Shown one piece after another: positions 8,406-17,913 of a stretch of 64,000 bases of DNA; positions within the stretch are counted from its first letter, which is position 1, and each line of letters opens with the position of its first letter. The stretch is taken from positions 1 to 64,000 of the forward strand of contig NZ_PISM01000018.1 of the NCBI RefSeq assembly GCF_002929225.1, given 5' to 3'. Position numbers and translations under genes: made by a program. The DNA comes from Stutzerimonas kunmingensis. Lineage in GTDB: Bacteria > Pseudomonadota > Gammaproteobacteria > Pseudomonadales > Pseudomonadaceae. The notes under the pieces were generated by a model that saw only the letters and a program-made list of their open reading frames with translations, ran no database searches and was not told where the DNA came from.

Positions 8406-8725
8406 ATTATTCTTCTAATTATTATTTGCGTGACACATGCCACACAATCAATTATTGCAAATACGAAAACAAAAAAACAACAACCAGAGCATTATTTTTT
8501 ATATAACCCCAAAAGCCAAACATTGCAAAGGTGCAAAAATTCTATCCTTTCTATATCGCATTCCGGACTTTGGTTCGTTGGCCAAGGACGAACCACTTAC
8601 CGGTAATTGCCCATCACAGCTCCGAGCATTCATACTAAAAGCTTAACGAATCGCTAGAGGAAGTTGAAAATCCGGCGGATAAGCTCAGCAGAGGAAACGC
8701 CTTGCCAGTTTTTTTGCATGTTCGC
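8406..8725. other. Gene-free gap between integrase and restriction operon
   Basis: The segment next to the integrase (8406-8520) is markedly AT-rich with A-runs and probably holds the integrase promoter. The rest has no credible open frame, no tRNA-like fold and no clear inverted repeat. An attachment site could lie here but none could be identified. Confidence 0.5.
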
Positions 8726-9871
8726 TCACGAGCTCGTCATCGTCACGTGGTCTGGCACGCAGAGCCGCAGCAGCTGTGCTCGGATCTCCTCAGGAGCTGC
8801 CGTCAAGTCCACAGTGGCAAATCGAATGCTGTGCCCCTGGATTACTACTGTCTCGTCGACCATCTCGCCGATCGCAGGATGCAACAACAATCCGCTCGCG
8901 CGATCTGCAAGCGCATTGCCGCGCCCAACCTGAGAGCGCAGATAGGCGTAGATCTGGTACACGTATCCGCTGCGCAGAGTTTCCTCACGGTACCAACCGC
9001 TCGTAACAATCGAGGTGAACTTAGTATCGATGACGATCCGCTGCCCGGTTGACGGGTGGTCGAGCACGACGTCAGTTCGCATAGTCGGCAGAATTTTGTC
9101 GATTCCCGTCGTCTTCTGCTCGATTTGCCAGTTCATCTTGCCGCCGCACAGCACCTTCCAGCCGATCGGGCTCAACACAACCTCGTAGAAGCCGCCCACC
9201 GCCTGCTCAAACAAGCGGCGCACCCAAGTTACTTCTCGGTCTGGCAGAGAGAGCACATTCGTACCCGAGGCCTCCGTAGGTAGCACTAAATCGAATGCCA
9301 GCTTTGCGGCCGCCACCATGAACCGGTCGTCCGCATCGTTACGGCTAAAGCGATCGGTGCTCATCTGGGCGCGGGTCGGCGCGTCACCCGATACACCCAT
9401 CGCCTTCATGCCAGCCGCAAGTGCACGACACCGATGTGCAATATCCTTCCTGCTGACGATCCTGGAGATAGATTCCAATGCTGAGCGCACGAAACGATTA
9501 CGTGCAGTATTGATGGTGAGTTCATCGAATCGACACGCCACAAGCCCCCTGTCCATCAACTGATGGCGCTCGGTAGCCAGCACATCGATCCGGCCACGCA
9601 CACGATTGATCACCGCGTCACGAGATCGATATCCAAGACTCAAGCGGCGCCGCTGTCGCTCCTCAACCGCATGAGCAAGAATCTCCGCAACTAAATCCGG
9701 TAACTCGTCTGGGCTATCTTCCAAGCCGACCTTGCCGATGCCGCTGGTGCGAAACAGGTCAGAGGCATAGAGCATCAGCAGCCAGAGGTTGCGCACCGGA
9801 ATACGCCCGATGAACCCCTCAGGGGTTATAGGTAAGTTTTCTACCTGCTCTGCAAAGGCAGTCATCACCAT
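8726..9871 (-). CDS. mcrC: McrC-type nuclease subunit of a modification-dependent restriction system
   Basis: A 381-residue partner of the McrB-type GTPase. The N-terminal part has IGRIPVRNLWLLMLYASDLF and the family RGRID segment. The C-terminal nuclease core shows a PD-(D/E)xK arrangement around RTDVVLDHP and IVIDTKFTS (about residue 278), followed by YQIYAYLRS. Both an ATG at 9871 and one at 9865 are possible; the second overlaps the mcrB stop as ATGA. It is the last gene of the six-gene restriction operon. It would cleave invading DNA carrying modified bases that the McrB reader recognises. Confidence 0.85.
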   Translation of the reverse strand: MVMTAFAEQVENLPITPEGFIGRIPVRNLWLLMLYASDLFRTSGIGKVGLEDSPDELPDLVAEILAHAVEERQRRRLSLGYRSRDAVINRVRGRIDVLATERHQLMDRGLVACRFDELTINTARNRFVRSALESISRIVSRKDIAHRCRALAAGMKAMGVSGDAPTRAQMSTDRFSRNDADDRFMVAAAKLAFDLVLPTEASGTNVLSLPDREVTWVRRLFEQAVGGFYEVVLSPIGWKVLCGGKMNWQIEQKTTGIDKILPTMRTDVVLDHPSTGQRIVIDTKFTSIVTSGWYREETLRSGYVYQIYAYLRSQVGRGNALADRASGLLLHPAIGEMVDETVVIQGHSIRFATVDLTAAPEEIRAQLLRLCVPDHVTMTSS

Positions 9872-12087
9872 CCCTGTATCAGCTGCGCAGTCGCCTTATG
9901 TGCTTCATCGGGCGCGTCGAACCAATACTCTTCCAGCAGCGGACCAATCTCCGTTTCCACTACTTGCCGGAACCATTTTTTGGTATCCCCGGCTTCAACA
10001 CGATGTACCGGTGTTACATAGCTGTGGCCGATACGGAACTGCTTGCCAAGCCGAGCATCTGACGCGATACGCTCATTCAGGTCGGCGATACGTTGTTCGA
10101 TTTCGGTTACCAGTGCTTCATCTATGCCGCACGACTTGACCACCCACTGTCGCCAAACCGAGCCCAGTCTTGGCTCCAGTCCGACGAATGCAAAACGACG
10201 GCGCAGCGCTAAATCCACCAGTGCCAGCGAACGGTCTGCAATGTTCATCGTACCGATTACGTATAGGTTCTCAGGGATATGAACCGGTCGTCGCACGCCA
10301 TCAGCGTCCGGGTAACACAACTCAAGCGCCTCGCTGGGTGTGCGTTTCCCAGCCTCCAACAGTGTCAGCAATTCGCCGAAGATCTGGGCAGGGTTGCCAC
10401 GGTTGATCTCCTCGATCACGACGAGGAACTTAGATGACGGCTCCTTTCGAGCAGCCTTGATGGCTTCCATGAACACCCCATCAGCAAGGGACAATTTGCC
10501 CTGACCAGTTGGGCGCCAGCCACGCACAAAATCTTCGTAGGACAGATTCGGGTGGAATTGCACTGCCCGGACTTTGCTGTCGTCCTTCTGCCCCATCAAC
10601 GCAAACGCCAGCCGCTTGGCCAGCCAAGTCTTACCGGTACCCGGAGGCCCCTGCAGGATTAGATTTTTCTTGGTGCGCAGGCGGTCGAGCAGAAGATCGA
10701 TTTCGGCCCGATCAAGGAAGCAGCCCTCGTTGAGAATATCTTCCACTGAGTAAGGAACGATGGGCGCGGCCACCTGGAAGGCTTCATGAACGCCCCCCTC
10801 AGCTTGCTGCTCTTCCGTGGCGCTGCTACCGCCATCGCCAGTAGATACAGACTCGTCGACCGGATCCTTGTACATCCAGGACGCCAGCGAGAGGTCCGGG
10901 AAACTGTGGACGGGATAGTCGTCCTCGCTGAAGCGCGAACGCAAGTTGTCGAGTAGCTTCAGATAAGCCTGCCCATCGCAGGGACCTTGTTGGGCAGTGA
11001 TCTCGATACTCAATCCAAGCCGCTTATTGATGTAGTGACGAGACTGACTATCAAGAGTCAAGAAATCCCAGGGATGCGCCCAGTACAAGCCAGTTGAAAG
11101 ATTCCATGCCACGCCCCACACCTGAGTAGCAGCATCATAGGCTTGGATGAATGGGTCTCTATCTTCCGATTGATCGCTCTCCTCCAACTTACTGGCGGCA
11201 GCGAAGACATGCCACAAGGCATCAATGTCGCCCGCGCCACGCTTGTCGGCATAGGAAAAAAACCAAGAGCGCTGGTTGTTCAGAACAGGAATGCCTTCGA
11301 ATGAAGGCGGCACTGGCACCGTCACACCCAGAAACTTGGCAAGTTCACCCGCGATGCTCTTGCGGTTGGCATCGGTCATGGACCGGTTAAAGATACCCAT
11401 CGCAGTGAACGGACAAATATCCTGAAGCGGGCCACTGGTTCCATCGGGAAATTTGTCTTGCAGATAGGTCAAACCCGGCACACGGGAGGCGATCTCGTGG
11501 ATGCCCTCTATGAGTGGAGTACGATTCTCGTTGTAGGACAGCAGTTTTTCTGCCACTGCCTCGTAGAAGTCCGTCCACGCGAAGCGCTGCTTTTCCGGAG
11601 AAATCGTACCGTAACGCTCTCGCCAAAAAGGCTCATTGCGAAAGCGATCCATATCCTGCGGGACACCGTCAAACGCGAATGCGATAAGCGCATCGTTCAT
11701 CCAGTCACCAGGCTGAACGCCCCAGACTGTTCCCCGATGAGTGTAAAAGTACCACTCACGAACGGGACCGGCTTGAGTCCAATCCACTTTCACCCGTTTG
11801 CCGTCATTCAGATTTTTGGTGATCGTGCCAATCGCCTTGATGCCCATCACTGAGACGGTACGGCCCCGATTATCGAAGGGCAGACCATGCTTGCGCGTGT
11901 AGGCCGCCTTGATGGCGATCCGCTCACCCGGCTGCATGGCACGGACCATGTCGAGCAGTTTATCGTCGTAGCCATTCTCCCAGATGCCGTTCTCCAGGAA
12001 CCGTGGCATCTGGTCATCTTTGCCGCCGTAGCTCGCGCCGACGAACCAGGTAGTACTGGTAGACGGGCCGTTCTTCTTGTCGTCCAT
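9865..12087 (-). CDS. mcrB: McrB-type AAA+ NTPase with N-terminal reader
   Basis: A 740-residue AAA+ motor of an McrBC-like system. The C-terminal third has Walker A GPPGTGKTWLAKRLA (about 480), Walker B FLVVIEEINRGNPAQIFGELL (about 560) and the sensor GTMNIADRSLALVDLALRRRF, all typical of McrB. The first 150 residues (TWFVGASYGGKDD, then a small beta-rich block with GERIAIKAAYTRK and GIKAIGTITK) resemble an EVE/PUA-like modified-base reader, and the central part (about 150-420) is unassigned. The gene follows hsdR by 12 bases and overlaps mcrC, so both restriction systems share an operon. The modification it reads cannot be told from sequence. Confidence 0.87.
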   Translation of the reverse strand: MDDKKNGPSTSTTWFVGASYGGKDDQMPRFLENGIWENGYDDKLLDMVRAMQPGERIAIKAAYTRKHGLPFDNRGRTVSVMGIKAIGTITKNLNDGKRVKVDWTQAGPVREWYFYTHRGTVWGVQPGDWMNDALIAFAFDGVPQDMDRFRNEPFWRERYGTISPEKQRFAWTDFYEAVAEKLLSYNENRTPLIEGIHEIASRVPGLTYLQDKFPDGTSGPLQDICPFTAMGIFNRSMTDANRKSIAGELAKFLGVTVPVPPSFEGIPVLNNQRSWFFSYADKRGAGDIDALWHVFAAASKLEESDQSEDRDPFIQAYDAATQVWGVAWNLSTGLYWAHPWDFLTLDSQSRHYINKRLGLSIEITAQQGPCDGQAYLKLLDNLRSRFSEDDYPVHSFPDLSLASWMYKDPVDESVSTGDGGSSATEEQQAEGGVHEAFQVAAPIVPYSVEDILNEGCFLDRAEIDLLLDRLRTKKNLILQGPPGTGKTWLAKRLAFALMGQKDDSKVRAVQFHPNLSYEDFVRGWRPTGQGKLSLADGVFMEAIKAARKEPSSKFLVVIEEINRGNPAQIFGELLTLLEAGKRTPSEALELCYPDADGVRRPVHIPENLYVIGTMNIADRSLALVDLALRRRFAFVGLEPRLGSVWRQWVVKSCGIDEALVTEIEQRIADLNERIASDARLGKQFRIGHSYVTPVHRVEAGDTKKWFRQVVETEIGPLLEEYWFDAPDEAHKATAQLIQGW

Positions 12088-12099
12088 GCCTACTCTCTC

Positions 12100-15090
12100 T
12101 TAGTAATACTGGCGGATATAGCTGTAAGCCTTTTCGAACAGCTCTTCATCCGCATGCAGCTTGTATTTGAAGAGAGCCTTTCGTAACGCTTTTTTGACCT
12201 CGCGCTCCCCAGACTGCGTGCTCTGCCAGCCGGGGAAGCGCACCAAGCGCACGATCTCGTCGATATCCGCGACGACACGCTCAACCAAGATCGGCGTCTC
12301 GTCGGTCTTCACCTCGTTGAACAGCTCAGTCAACGCTGCTTTGCCCCGATCTTCATCCTCATCGGGCGGCACTTCCTTTTCGGCCTGTAGCGTATCCTTG
12401 GCGATCTCCAGCAACTGCTTCAGAAATTCGACGCTGTTAACCTGACCAGATTCGAAGCGGTCCTTCAGCGCCTCAAGCCGCTCAGAAAGTTTCTTGAACT
12501 TCGGATTGCCCAGGTGTCCACGCAAACGGCGATTGAGCTTGATCTCAATCTCCTTGGCCTTCTTCGGATCCGGGTTCGAGAGCACAGCTTCCAGCAAGTC
12601 GGCATCCAACACCAAGGTATCCAAGTCGTCCCGTACAGCATCGACATGTACGTTTTGGTGGATCAGCTCAATAGTCTTGGCCCCCAGCGAATGCCAGATC
12701 AACTTGCCGTGGCCACTGGAGGGCTGCACCGACTGGTACACCTGCGACAACCACTTGTAGTCCTTTTCGAAGGGGCCCAGAACGGTGTCCGGTGACAGCG
12801 CCTCCCAGATCTTGTTGAGCACACTGTACTCAGCGGCAAAATTGTCCCGCACCATGTTGTTGGGCAGGCACTGCTGCGCGGCGATCAGCCCCTCATAGCC
12901 CTCCACCGTACGGTCACAGCCGGTGAAGAAGGCCAGACATTTCTGCATGGCTTCAGGCAGCTTGTCCTTCAGCTCCTGGATGTTGCTCACCACCTGTTTG
13001 ACGCTTTGGTCGTCGAATTCCAGTGCGGCCGCCACGTCATCAAAGATGCCGAGGTAGTCCACGATCAGGCCGTGCGTCTTCTGCTCAGAGTAGGTGCGGT
13101 TAACCCGGCAAATAGCCTGCAGCAGTGTGTGGTCACGCAGCGGCTTATCCAGATACATGGCCTGCAGAATGGGAGCATCGAACCCCGTCAGCAGTTTGGC
13201 CGTAACGATGATCAGCTTCAGCGGATCGGCCGGGTCGCGGAAGCGATCCAGCAGTCGCTCCTCCTCGTCGCGGCTTCGGTCGTAGGGCGCGTACTCCGGG
13301 TGTTCCTTCTTGTCCGCCGCCTGCACCGACATGACGATATCCGTAGCCTCGGGCGGTAGTAGCTTGTCCAACTCGGCCTTGAATAGCAGGCAGGACTCCC
13401 GGTCGAAGGTGACGATCTGCCCCTTAAACCCGTTGGGTTCCACCTTGGTCTGATAGTGCTGGACGATGTCCTCGCAGACCTTACGGATGCGCTCGGGCGT
13501 CTTGACCAGCACAGCCATCTTGGCAGCGGTCTTGGCGAGGTTGTCCTTATCCAGATCTGACAGGCCGCCGGTCAGGTCTTTGTAGGCGGCGTCCAGCGCG
13601 GCCTTGTCGATATGCAGATCGATCAAGCGCGGTTCGAAGTGCAATTTTAGCGTGGCACCATCGCGGATTGACTCCTCGAAGCCGTACCGGCTCATGTAGC
13701 CTTTCTCATCCTCGTCGGCGCCGAAGGCGTAAAAAGTGTTGCGGTCGGCACGGTTGATCGGCGTGCCAGTCAGGCCGAACAGAAACGCATTGGGCAGGGC
13801 CTCACGCATCTTGCGACCGAGGTCGCCTTCCTGGGTGCGGTGGGCCTCGTCCACCAACGCGATGATGTTGCTGCGGTCGTTCAAGCTGCCTGTGGCCTCC
13901 CCAAACTTGAAGATCGTGGTGATGATGATCTTGCGCACGTCCTGTGCCAGCAGCAGCTGCAACTTCTCGCGGCTATCTGCTTTTTCCAGATTGGGAATAT
14001 CCGCCCCGGTGAATGTGCCCGTGATCTGGCTGTCCAGATCAATCCGGTCCACAACGATCAGCACCGTGGGATTCTTCAATCCCGCATGCATGCGCAACTT
14101 CTGCGCGGCAAACACCATCAGCAGTGATTTGCCTGAGCCCTGGAAGTGCCAGATCAGGCCTTTCCTGGGGTAACCCGCCAGCACGCGCTCGACAATTTTG
14201 TTGGCCGCTTCAAACTGCTGGTAGCGGCAAATGATCTTGATGCGCTGCTTTTTCTTGTTGGTGGCGAATAGAGTGAAGCTGCTGAGGATGTCCAGCACTA
14301 CATGCGGACGCAACATGCTCTCCGCTGACAGCTTGAGCGACTTCAGCGGGTGGTGCTGGCCATCGTTGCCGTCACCATCCAGATGCCACGGGCCCCAACC
14401 TTTTACCGGCAGGCCGATGGAGCCGTAGCGGTAAGCCTTGCCCTCAGTGGCCACCGAGAACACGTTGCAAACGAACAGCTCCGGCACGAACTTCTCATAG
14501 TCGTCGTGCACCTGCACCGCGCCATCGACCCAGCTGATGCACTTCTTAACTGGGGTCTTGGCCTCGATCAGTACCAGCGGTAGACCATTCACCAAGAGCA
14601 CCAGATCGGCACGGCGCTCGGTGGGGCCGGCGCGGTAGGTGTACTGCTGGGTGACGATGTACTGGTTCTGCGCGAGGTCATCCAGGTCGATCAACTGCAC
14701 CGGCACATGCTCGTTGTTGGTGCCGAAGGGCATCGAGCGCTCACCGCGCATCCAGGCAGTCATCTCCTCGTTGGCGCGGATTAGCCCATCCGAGCGCACC
14801 GAGAGCACGATGGCGCGCAGCTTGTAGAGCACCTCGTCGGCGCGGTCGGGCTGGGCGGCAATCTCCGGATTCAAGCGAAGAAGGGCATCGCGTAGCCAGG
14901 GTTCGACCAGCACTTCCTGGATCTGGCGCGGCACCTCAGCCGGGGCGGCGTAGCGCCAGCCGATGCCTTTGGGGCTGGGGCCGTAGCTGGCTTGCGGCTC
15001 CTGTACGGTGTTGGCAGGCACAGCTTTGATCGGGCCAGCGAGCAGATCGCGGACGTAGGCTTCGACGGTGTTTGATTCGTTGAAGCTCAT
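12100..15090 (-). CDS. hsdR: Type I restriction enzyme R subunit (HsdR)
   Basis: A 996-residue translocase-nuclease. The N-terminal PD-(D/E)xK nuclease shows RADLVLLVNGLPLVLIEAKTP (about 160-180). Helicase motifs follow: Walker A HFQGSGKSLLMVFAAQKLR (about 315), DEAHR (about 413), GLTGTPI, and the C-terminal RecA-like domain with LLTGFDAPILQAMYLDKPL and QAICRVNR. A helical C-terminal region (about 840-990) would dock on the methylase. The start overlaps the hsdS stop as ATGA. It cuts unmodified DNA after ATP-driven translocation. Confidence 0.95.
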   Translation of the reverse strand: MSFNESNTVEAYVRDLLAGPIKAVPANTVQEPQASYGPSPKGIGWRYAAPAEVPRQIQEVLVEPWLRDALLRLNPEIAAQPDRADEVLYKLRAIVLSVRSDGLIRANEEMTAWMRGERSMPFGTNNEHVPVQLIDLDDLAQNQYIVTQQYTYRAGPTERRADLVLLVNGLPLVLIEAKTPVKKCISWVDGAVQVHDDYEKFVPELFVCNVFSVATEGKAYRYGSIGLPVKGWGPWHLDGDGNDGQHHPLKSLKLSAESMLRPHVVLDILSSFTLFATNKKKQRIKIICRYQQFEAANKIVERVLAGYPRKGLIWHFQGSGKSLLMVFAAQKLRMHAGLKNPTVLIVVDRIDLDSQITGTFTGADIPNLEKADSREKLQLLLAQDVRKIIITTIFKFGEATGSLNDRSNIIALVDEAHRTQEGDLGRKMREALPNAFLFGLTGTPINRADRNTFYAFGADEDEKGYMSRYGFEESIRDGATLKLHFEPRLIDLHIDKAALDAAYKDLTGGLSDLDKDNLAKTAAKMAVLVKTPERIRKVCEDIVQHYQTKVEPNGFKGQIVTFDRESCLLFKAELDKLLPPEATDIVMSVQAADKKEHPEYAPYDRSRDEEERLLDRFRDPADPLKLIIVTAKLLTGFDAPILQAMYLDKPLRDHTLLQAICRVNRTYSEQKTHGLIVDYLGIFDDVAAALEFDDQSVKQVVSNIQELKDKLPEAMQKCLAFFTGCDRTVEGYEGLIAAQQCLPNNMVRDNFAAEYSVLNKIWEALSPDTVLGPFEKDYKWLSQVYQSVQPSSGHGKLIWHSLGAKTIELIHQNVHVDAVRDDLDTLVLDADLLEAVLSNPDPKKAKEIEIKLNRRLRGHLGNPKFKKLSERLEALKDRFESGQVNSVEFLKQLLEIAKDTLQAEKEVPPDEDEDRGKAALTELFNEVKTDETPILVERVVADIDEIVRLVRFPGWQSTQSGEREVKKALRKALFKYKLHADEELFEKAYSYIRQYY

Positions 15091-16280
15091 TGCATCCCCC
15101 CTAGCTGGGCTCCGAGAGCTTGTGCGGCTTTGAATCGGCCCTGTAGCTCGATTGCTGACTGATTGAGCGTCTCGACCACACTCGCAATTTGTCGCTGCTC
15201 ATCCAGCGGCGGGACGGGCATCTGCATGGCAGAGAATCTGACAGCGGTCAGGTGCGCCATCGAGGTTGTTTGTACGCACATCGACGCGAACTGCCCTGTG
15301 TAAAGGCGATGCTGGAAATAGGCTTGTGCGAACTCTGGCAACAACCGTTCACTGCATCGAAACCGAATCAACGTCTTCTGACAGCACAGACCCGGGACAC
15401 CGCCACGGTAGATGGCGCTCCGCCCTACCAAGTCGAAACTCTGCCCCTCGTTGAGCAAAACATCGCCGGGTAGCAACTCGAATTTCTGCACATCCTTCTC
15501 TGGGAAGTGCATCTGGTTGACGTCCGAGAAATCAATCCAACCATCCAAGACATTGGCGACGCGGAGATAGGGGCGCATGTTGCTACCTGAGTCGTATTTG
15601 GGGTGGCGTTGCTGACCCAATTGAACGTCACCCAGCTCGCCGACTGGCGCAGTAGCCCAATGGCTCGGAAACATGTCGGCTGAGCCTCGATCAGGCCTGA
15701 AGGCGTCAAGCAATGCCGCTCGCCGCGCCCGCTCAGCCAAGGCCGCTGCGTTTTCCAGGCTGCCTGCGAGCTCCTGATGCCTTCCAAGCAAATCGACGCG
15801 CTGCATCTGGACCTCAAGTGTTGGCAGCACAAACTCAAAATTGGCCAAACTTGTCCAATTGGTGCGCGGACTCAACGACCCCGCCGAAGTCCCCACCGCA
15901 TGCTCGAAAAACGCATCGGTCTGGCAAATGAACGGCAGCAGCTGCGGCAGCAAAACCTGTGCGTCCTTGGTCTCCAGCACATAGATGTCACCGGAGCACA
16001 CCCCAGAGAAATCCGCCACAGCCACCTTGCGCTGGTAAGCGCGTCGCTTGCCGAACAGCACCTGTCCAGGTTGAAACACACTGGTAAAGGTCACGCCATC
16101 AGCGACGTTGCCCCAACTACGGATGCGCAAGTCACCTGGTTCGAGATGTTCCAGACCGACGTAGCGCTCAATGCCATCCGCCAGCGGATCTTGGCTGCGG
16201 GCTTTCGAGAGGCGCACCACGTCGCCGAATTTCACCCGACGCCAGCCGGGCTTCAGGGCTTTATCGTTCTTCTCAGACAC
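15087..16280 (-). CDS. hsdS: Type I restriction specificity subunit (HsdS)
   Basis: A 397-residue specificity subunit with two target-recognition domains (about 12-165 and 205-360), each followed by a helical spacer (LEVQMQRVDLLGRHQELAGSL and LDEQRQIASVVETLNQSAIELQ). Each half would read one part of a bipartite target. It starts at a GTG and overlaps the end of hsdM by eight bases. Because two different HsdM subunits are encoded upstream, each half-site may be methylated by a different one (inference). The recognised sequence cannot be predicted. Confidence 0.92.
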   Translation of the reverse strand: MSEKNDKALKPGWRRVKFGDVVRLSKARSQDPLADGIERYVGLEHLEPGDLRIRSWGNVADGVTFTSVFQPGQVLFGKRRAYQRKVAVADFSGVCSGDIYVLETKDAQVLLPQLLPFICQTDAFFEHAVGTSAGSLSPRTNWTSLANFEFVLPTLEVQMQRVDLLGRHQELAGSLENAAALAERARRAALLDAFRPDRGSADMFPSHWATAPVGELGDVQLGQQRHPKYDSGSNMRPYLRVANVLDGWIDFSDVNQMHFPEKDVQKFELLPGDVLLNEGQSFDLVGRSAIYRGGVPGLCCQKTLIRFRCSERLLPEFAQAYFQHRLYTGQFASMCVQTTSMAHLTAVRFSAMQMPVPPLDEQRQIASVVETLNQSAIELQGRFKAAQALGAQLGGMQ

Positions 16281-17913
16281 GCTCGATGTCCTCCGTAATC
16301 AGTCCATCCAGCGTTTCCACCAGCGCGTCCATCTGTTGCCAGAAGGTGCGTCCATCGGTTTGCCATTGATCCCAGACCGAGCGCAGCGTTACCGCGTCGC
16401 CATTGATGTCGGTGGCGATGACTGCGGCAATGCGCTTCACGTACAACGGAATCGAGAGGTTGCCCGCATTGGTTCCAATTTCGGCCAGGGTGGCGACCTT
16501 GGCGAAACCGGGCACATCTACAAAAGTCTTGTAAGCACTCAGGATGCGCTGCTGGTGCTCAGGCTTCAGAAAGCTCTGCGCCCGTTCGCGGGCTACCTCA
16601 CTCACCGCATCGATGAAGATCACCTTGCCCTTGCGAGCAGCCGCCTTCTTGCGGTTGCAGATGACGATGCACGACTCCATCGGGGAGTTGTAGAACAGGT
16701 TGGGACCCAGGCCGATGACAGCCTCGACCCAGTCCTGCTCAACCATCTTGGCGCGCATGGCCTGTTCTTCATTACGGAACAGCACACCGTGGGGCCAGAG
16801 CACGGCACTACGCCCCTTGGCGGTGAGGCTGGTCAGGATGTGCTGCTGGAAGGCGTAATCGGCGCGGCCCTGCGGCGGCGTACCCAGCGAGTTTCGGCCC
16901 CACTTGTCACTACTCCAGGCCTCGCGACTCCACTGCTTAATGGAGTAAGGAGGGTTAGCCAGGATCACATCGAACTGGCGCAGGCGGTCGCCTTCGATGT
17001 GCTTGGGTTCAGCCAGGGTGTCACCCCGGATGATCTCGAAGTCCTCCACGCCATGCAGGAACAGATTCATGCGAGCGATGGATGAGGTAATGAGGTTGCG
17101 CTCCTGCCCGTAGAGCTTGAGCGTGCGGTACTCGCCGCCCGAGCGCTTCACTTCGTCCAGCGCCGAGATCAACATGCCACCGGTACCGCAGGTGGGGTCG
17201 TAGATCGACTCGCCTGCCTGTGGCGCCAGGAGTTGCGTCATCAGGTGCACAACGGTGCGGTTGGTATAGAACTCGGCAGCGGTGTGGCCTGAGTCGTCCG
17301 CAAACTTTTTGATCAGGTACTCATAGGCGTTGCCGAGCTCGTCCTCGGGTACGTTGGCCACTGACAGCGTCTGCGTCGAGAAGTGCTCGATCAGGTTCTT
17401 CAGCGTTTCATCGGGCAGGCGCTCCCGATTGGTCCAGGGCGCATCGCCGAAGATGCCGTCGAGCATGTCGGGGTTGGCAGATTCGATGGCGCGCATCGCT
17501 TTCTGAATGGCCGCGCCGACGCTCTTCGGGGTCTGCCTAACATCGTTCCAGTGCGCCCCCTCAGGGATCTGGAAACGATGATTTTCGGCAAACTGCGCAT
17601 AGGAAAGATCGCCGTTAGAATCGGCCAGTGCCGCCTGGTACTCCTCATCCCAGACATCCGAAACGCGCTTATAGAACAACAGCGGGAAAATGAACTGTTT
17701 GTAGTCGCCGGCGTCAATCAGGCCGCGCAGCAGGACGGCGGCGCCCCAAAGGTAGCTTTCGAGTTCTTGTTGAGTGATGCGCTTGCTGCTCCGAGCTTTC
17801 TCTTCTTCCATCTGGGCAAACTTTTCCTTCAATTGAGCGCGCGCAGCATTCGCCATTTCTTCAGTAAAGATCTTGTTGTCTTTGAATGGGCGGTCCGAAC
17901 TCATTTCAGCCAT
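16273..17913 (-). CDS. hsdM: Type I methyltransferase subunit, second HsdM
   Basis: A 546-residue N6-adenine methylase. It has the HsdM N-terminal domain, the SAM-binding motif DPTCGTGG (239-246) and catalytic NPPY (320-323). It is about 45 residues longer than its neighbour at the N-terminus (charged, coiled-coil-like, about 15-45). It is clearly a diverged paralogue of the upstream hsdM: the catalytic block differs (NPPYSIKQWSREAW against NPPFSLEKWGEDLW). A second in-frame ATG at 17904 overlaps the upstream stop as ATGA and may be the true start. It stands between the first hsdM and hsdS. Confidence 0.93.
   Translation of the reverse strand: MAEMSSDRPFKDNKIFTEEMANAARAQLKEKFAQMEEEKARSSKRITQQELESYLWGAAVLLRGLIDAGDYKQFIFPLLFYKRVSDVWDEEYQAALADSNGDLSYAQFAENHRFQIPEGAHWNDVRQTPKSVGAAIQKAMRAIESANPDMLDGIFGDAPWTNRERLPDETLKNLIEHFSTQTLSVANVPEDELGNAYEYLIKKFADDSGHTAAEFYTNRTVVHLMTQLLAPQAGESIYDPTCGTGGMLISALDEVKRSGGEYRTLKLYGQERNLITSSIARMNLFLHGVEDFEIIRGDTLAEPKHIEGDRLRQFDVILANPPYSIKQWSREAWSSDKWGRNSLGTPPQGRADYAFQQHILTSLTAKGRSAVLWPHGVLFRNEEQAMRAKMVEQDWVEAVIGLGPNLFYNSPMESCIVICNRKKAAARKGKVIFIDAVSEVARERAQSFLKPEHQQRILSAYKTFVDVPGFAKVATLAEIGTNAGNLSIPLYVKRIAAVIATDINGDAVTLRSVWDQWQTDGRTFWQQMDALVETLDGLITEDIERV

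Noticed and set aside
8406-8725. A tRNA-type attachment site next to the integrase
   Set aside because: No cloverleaf-like sequence or direct repeat pair was visible.
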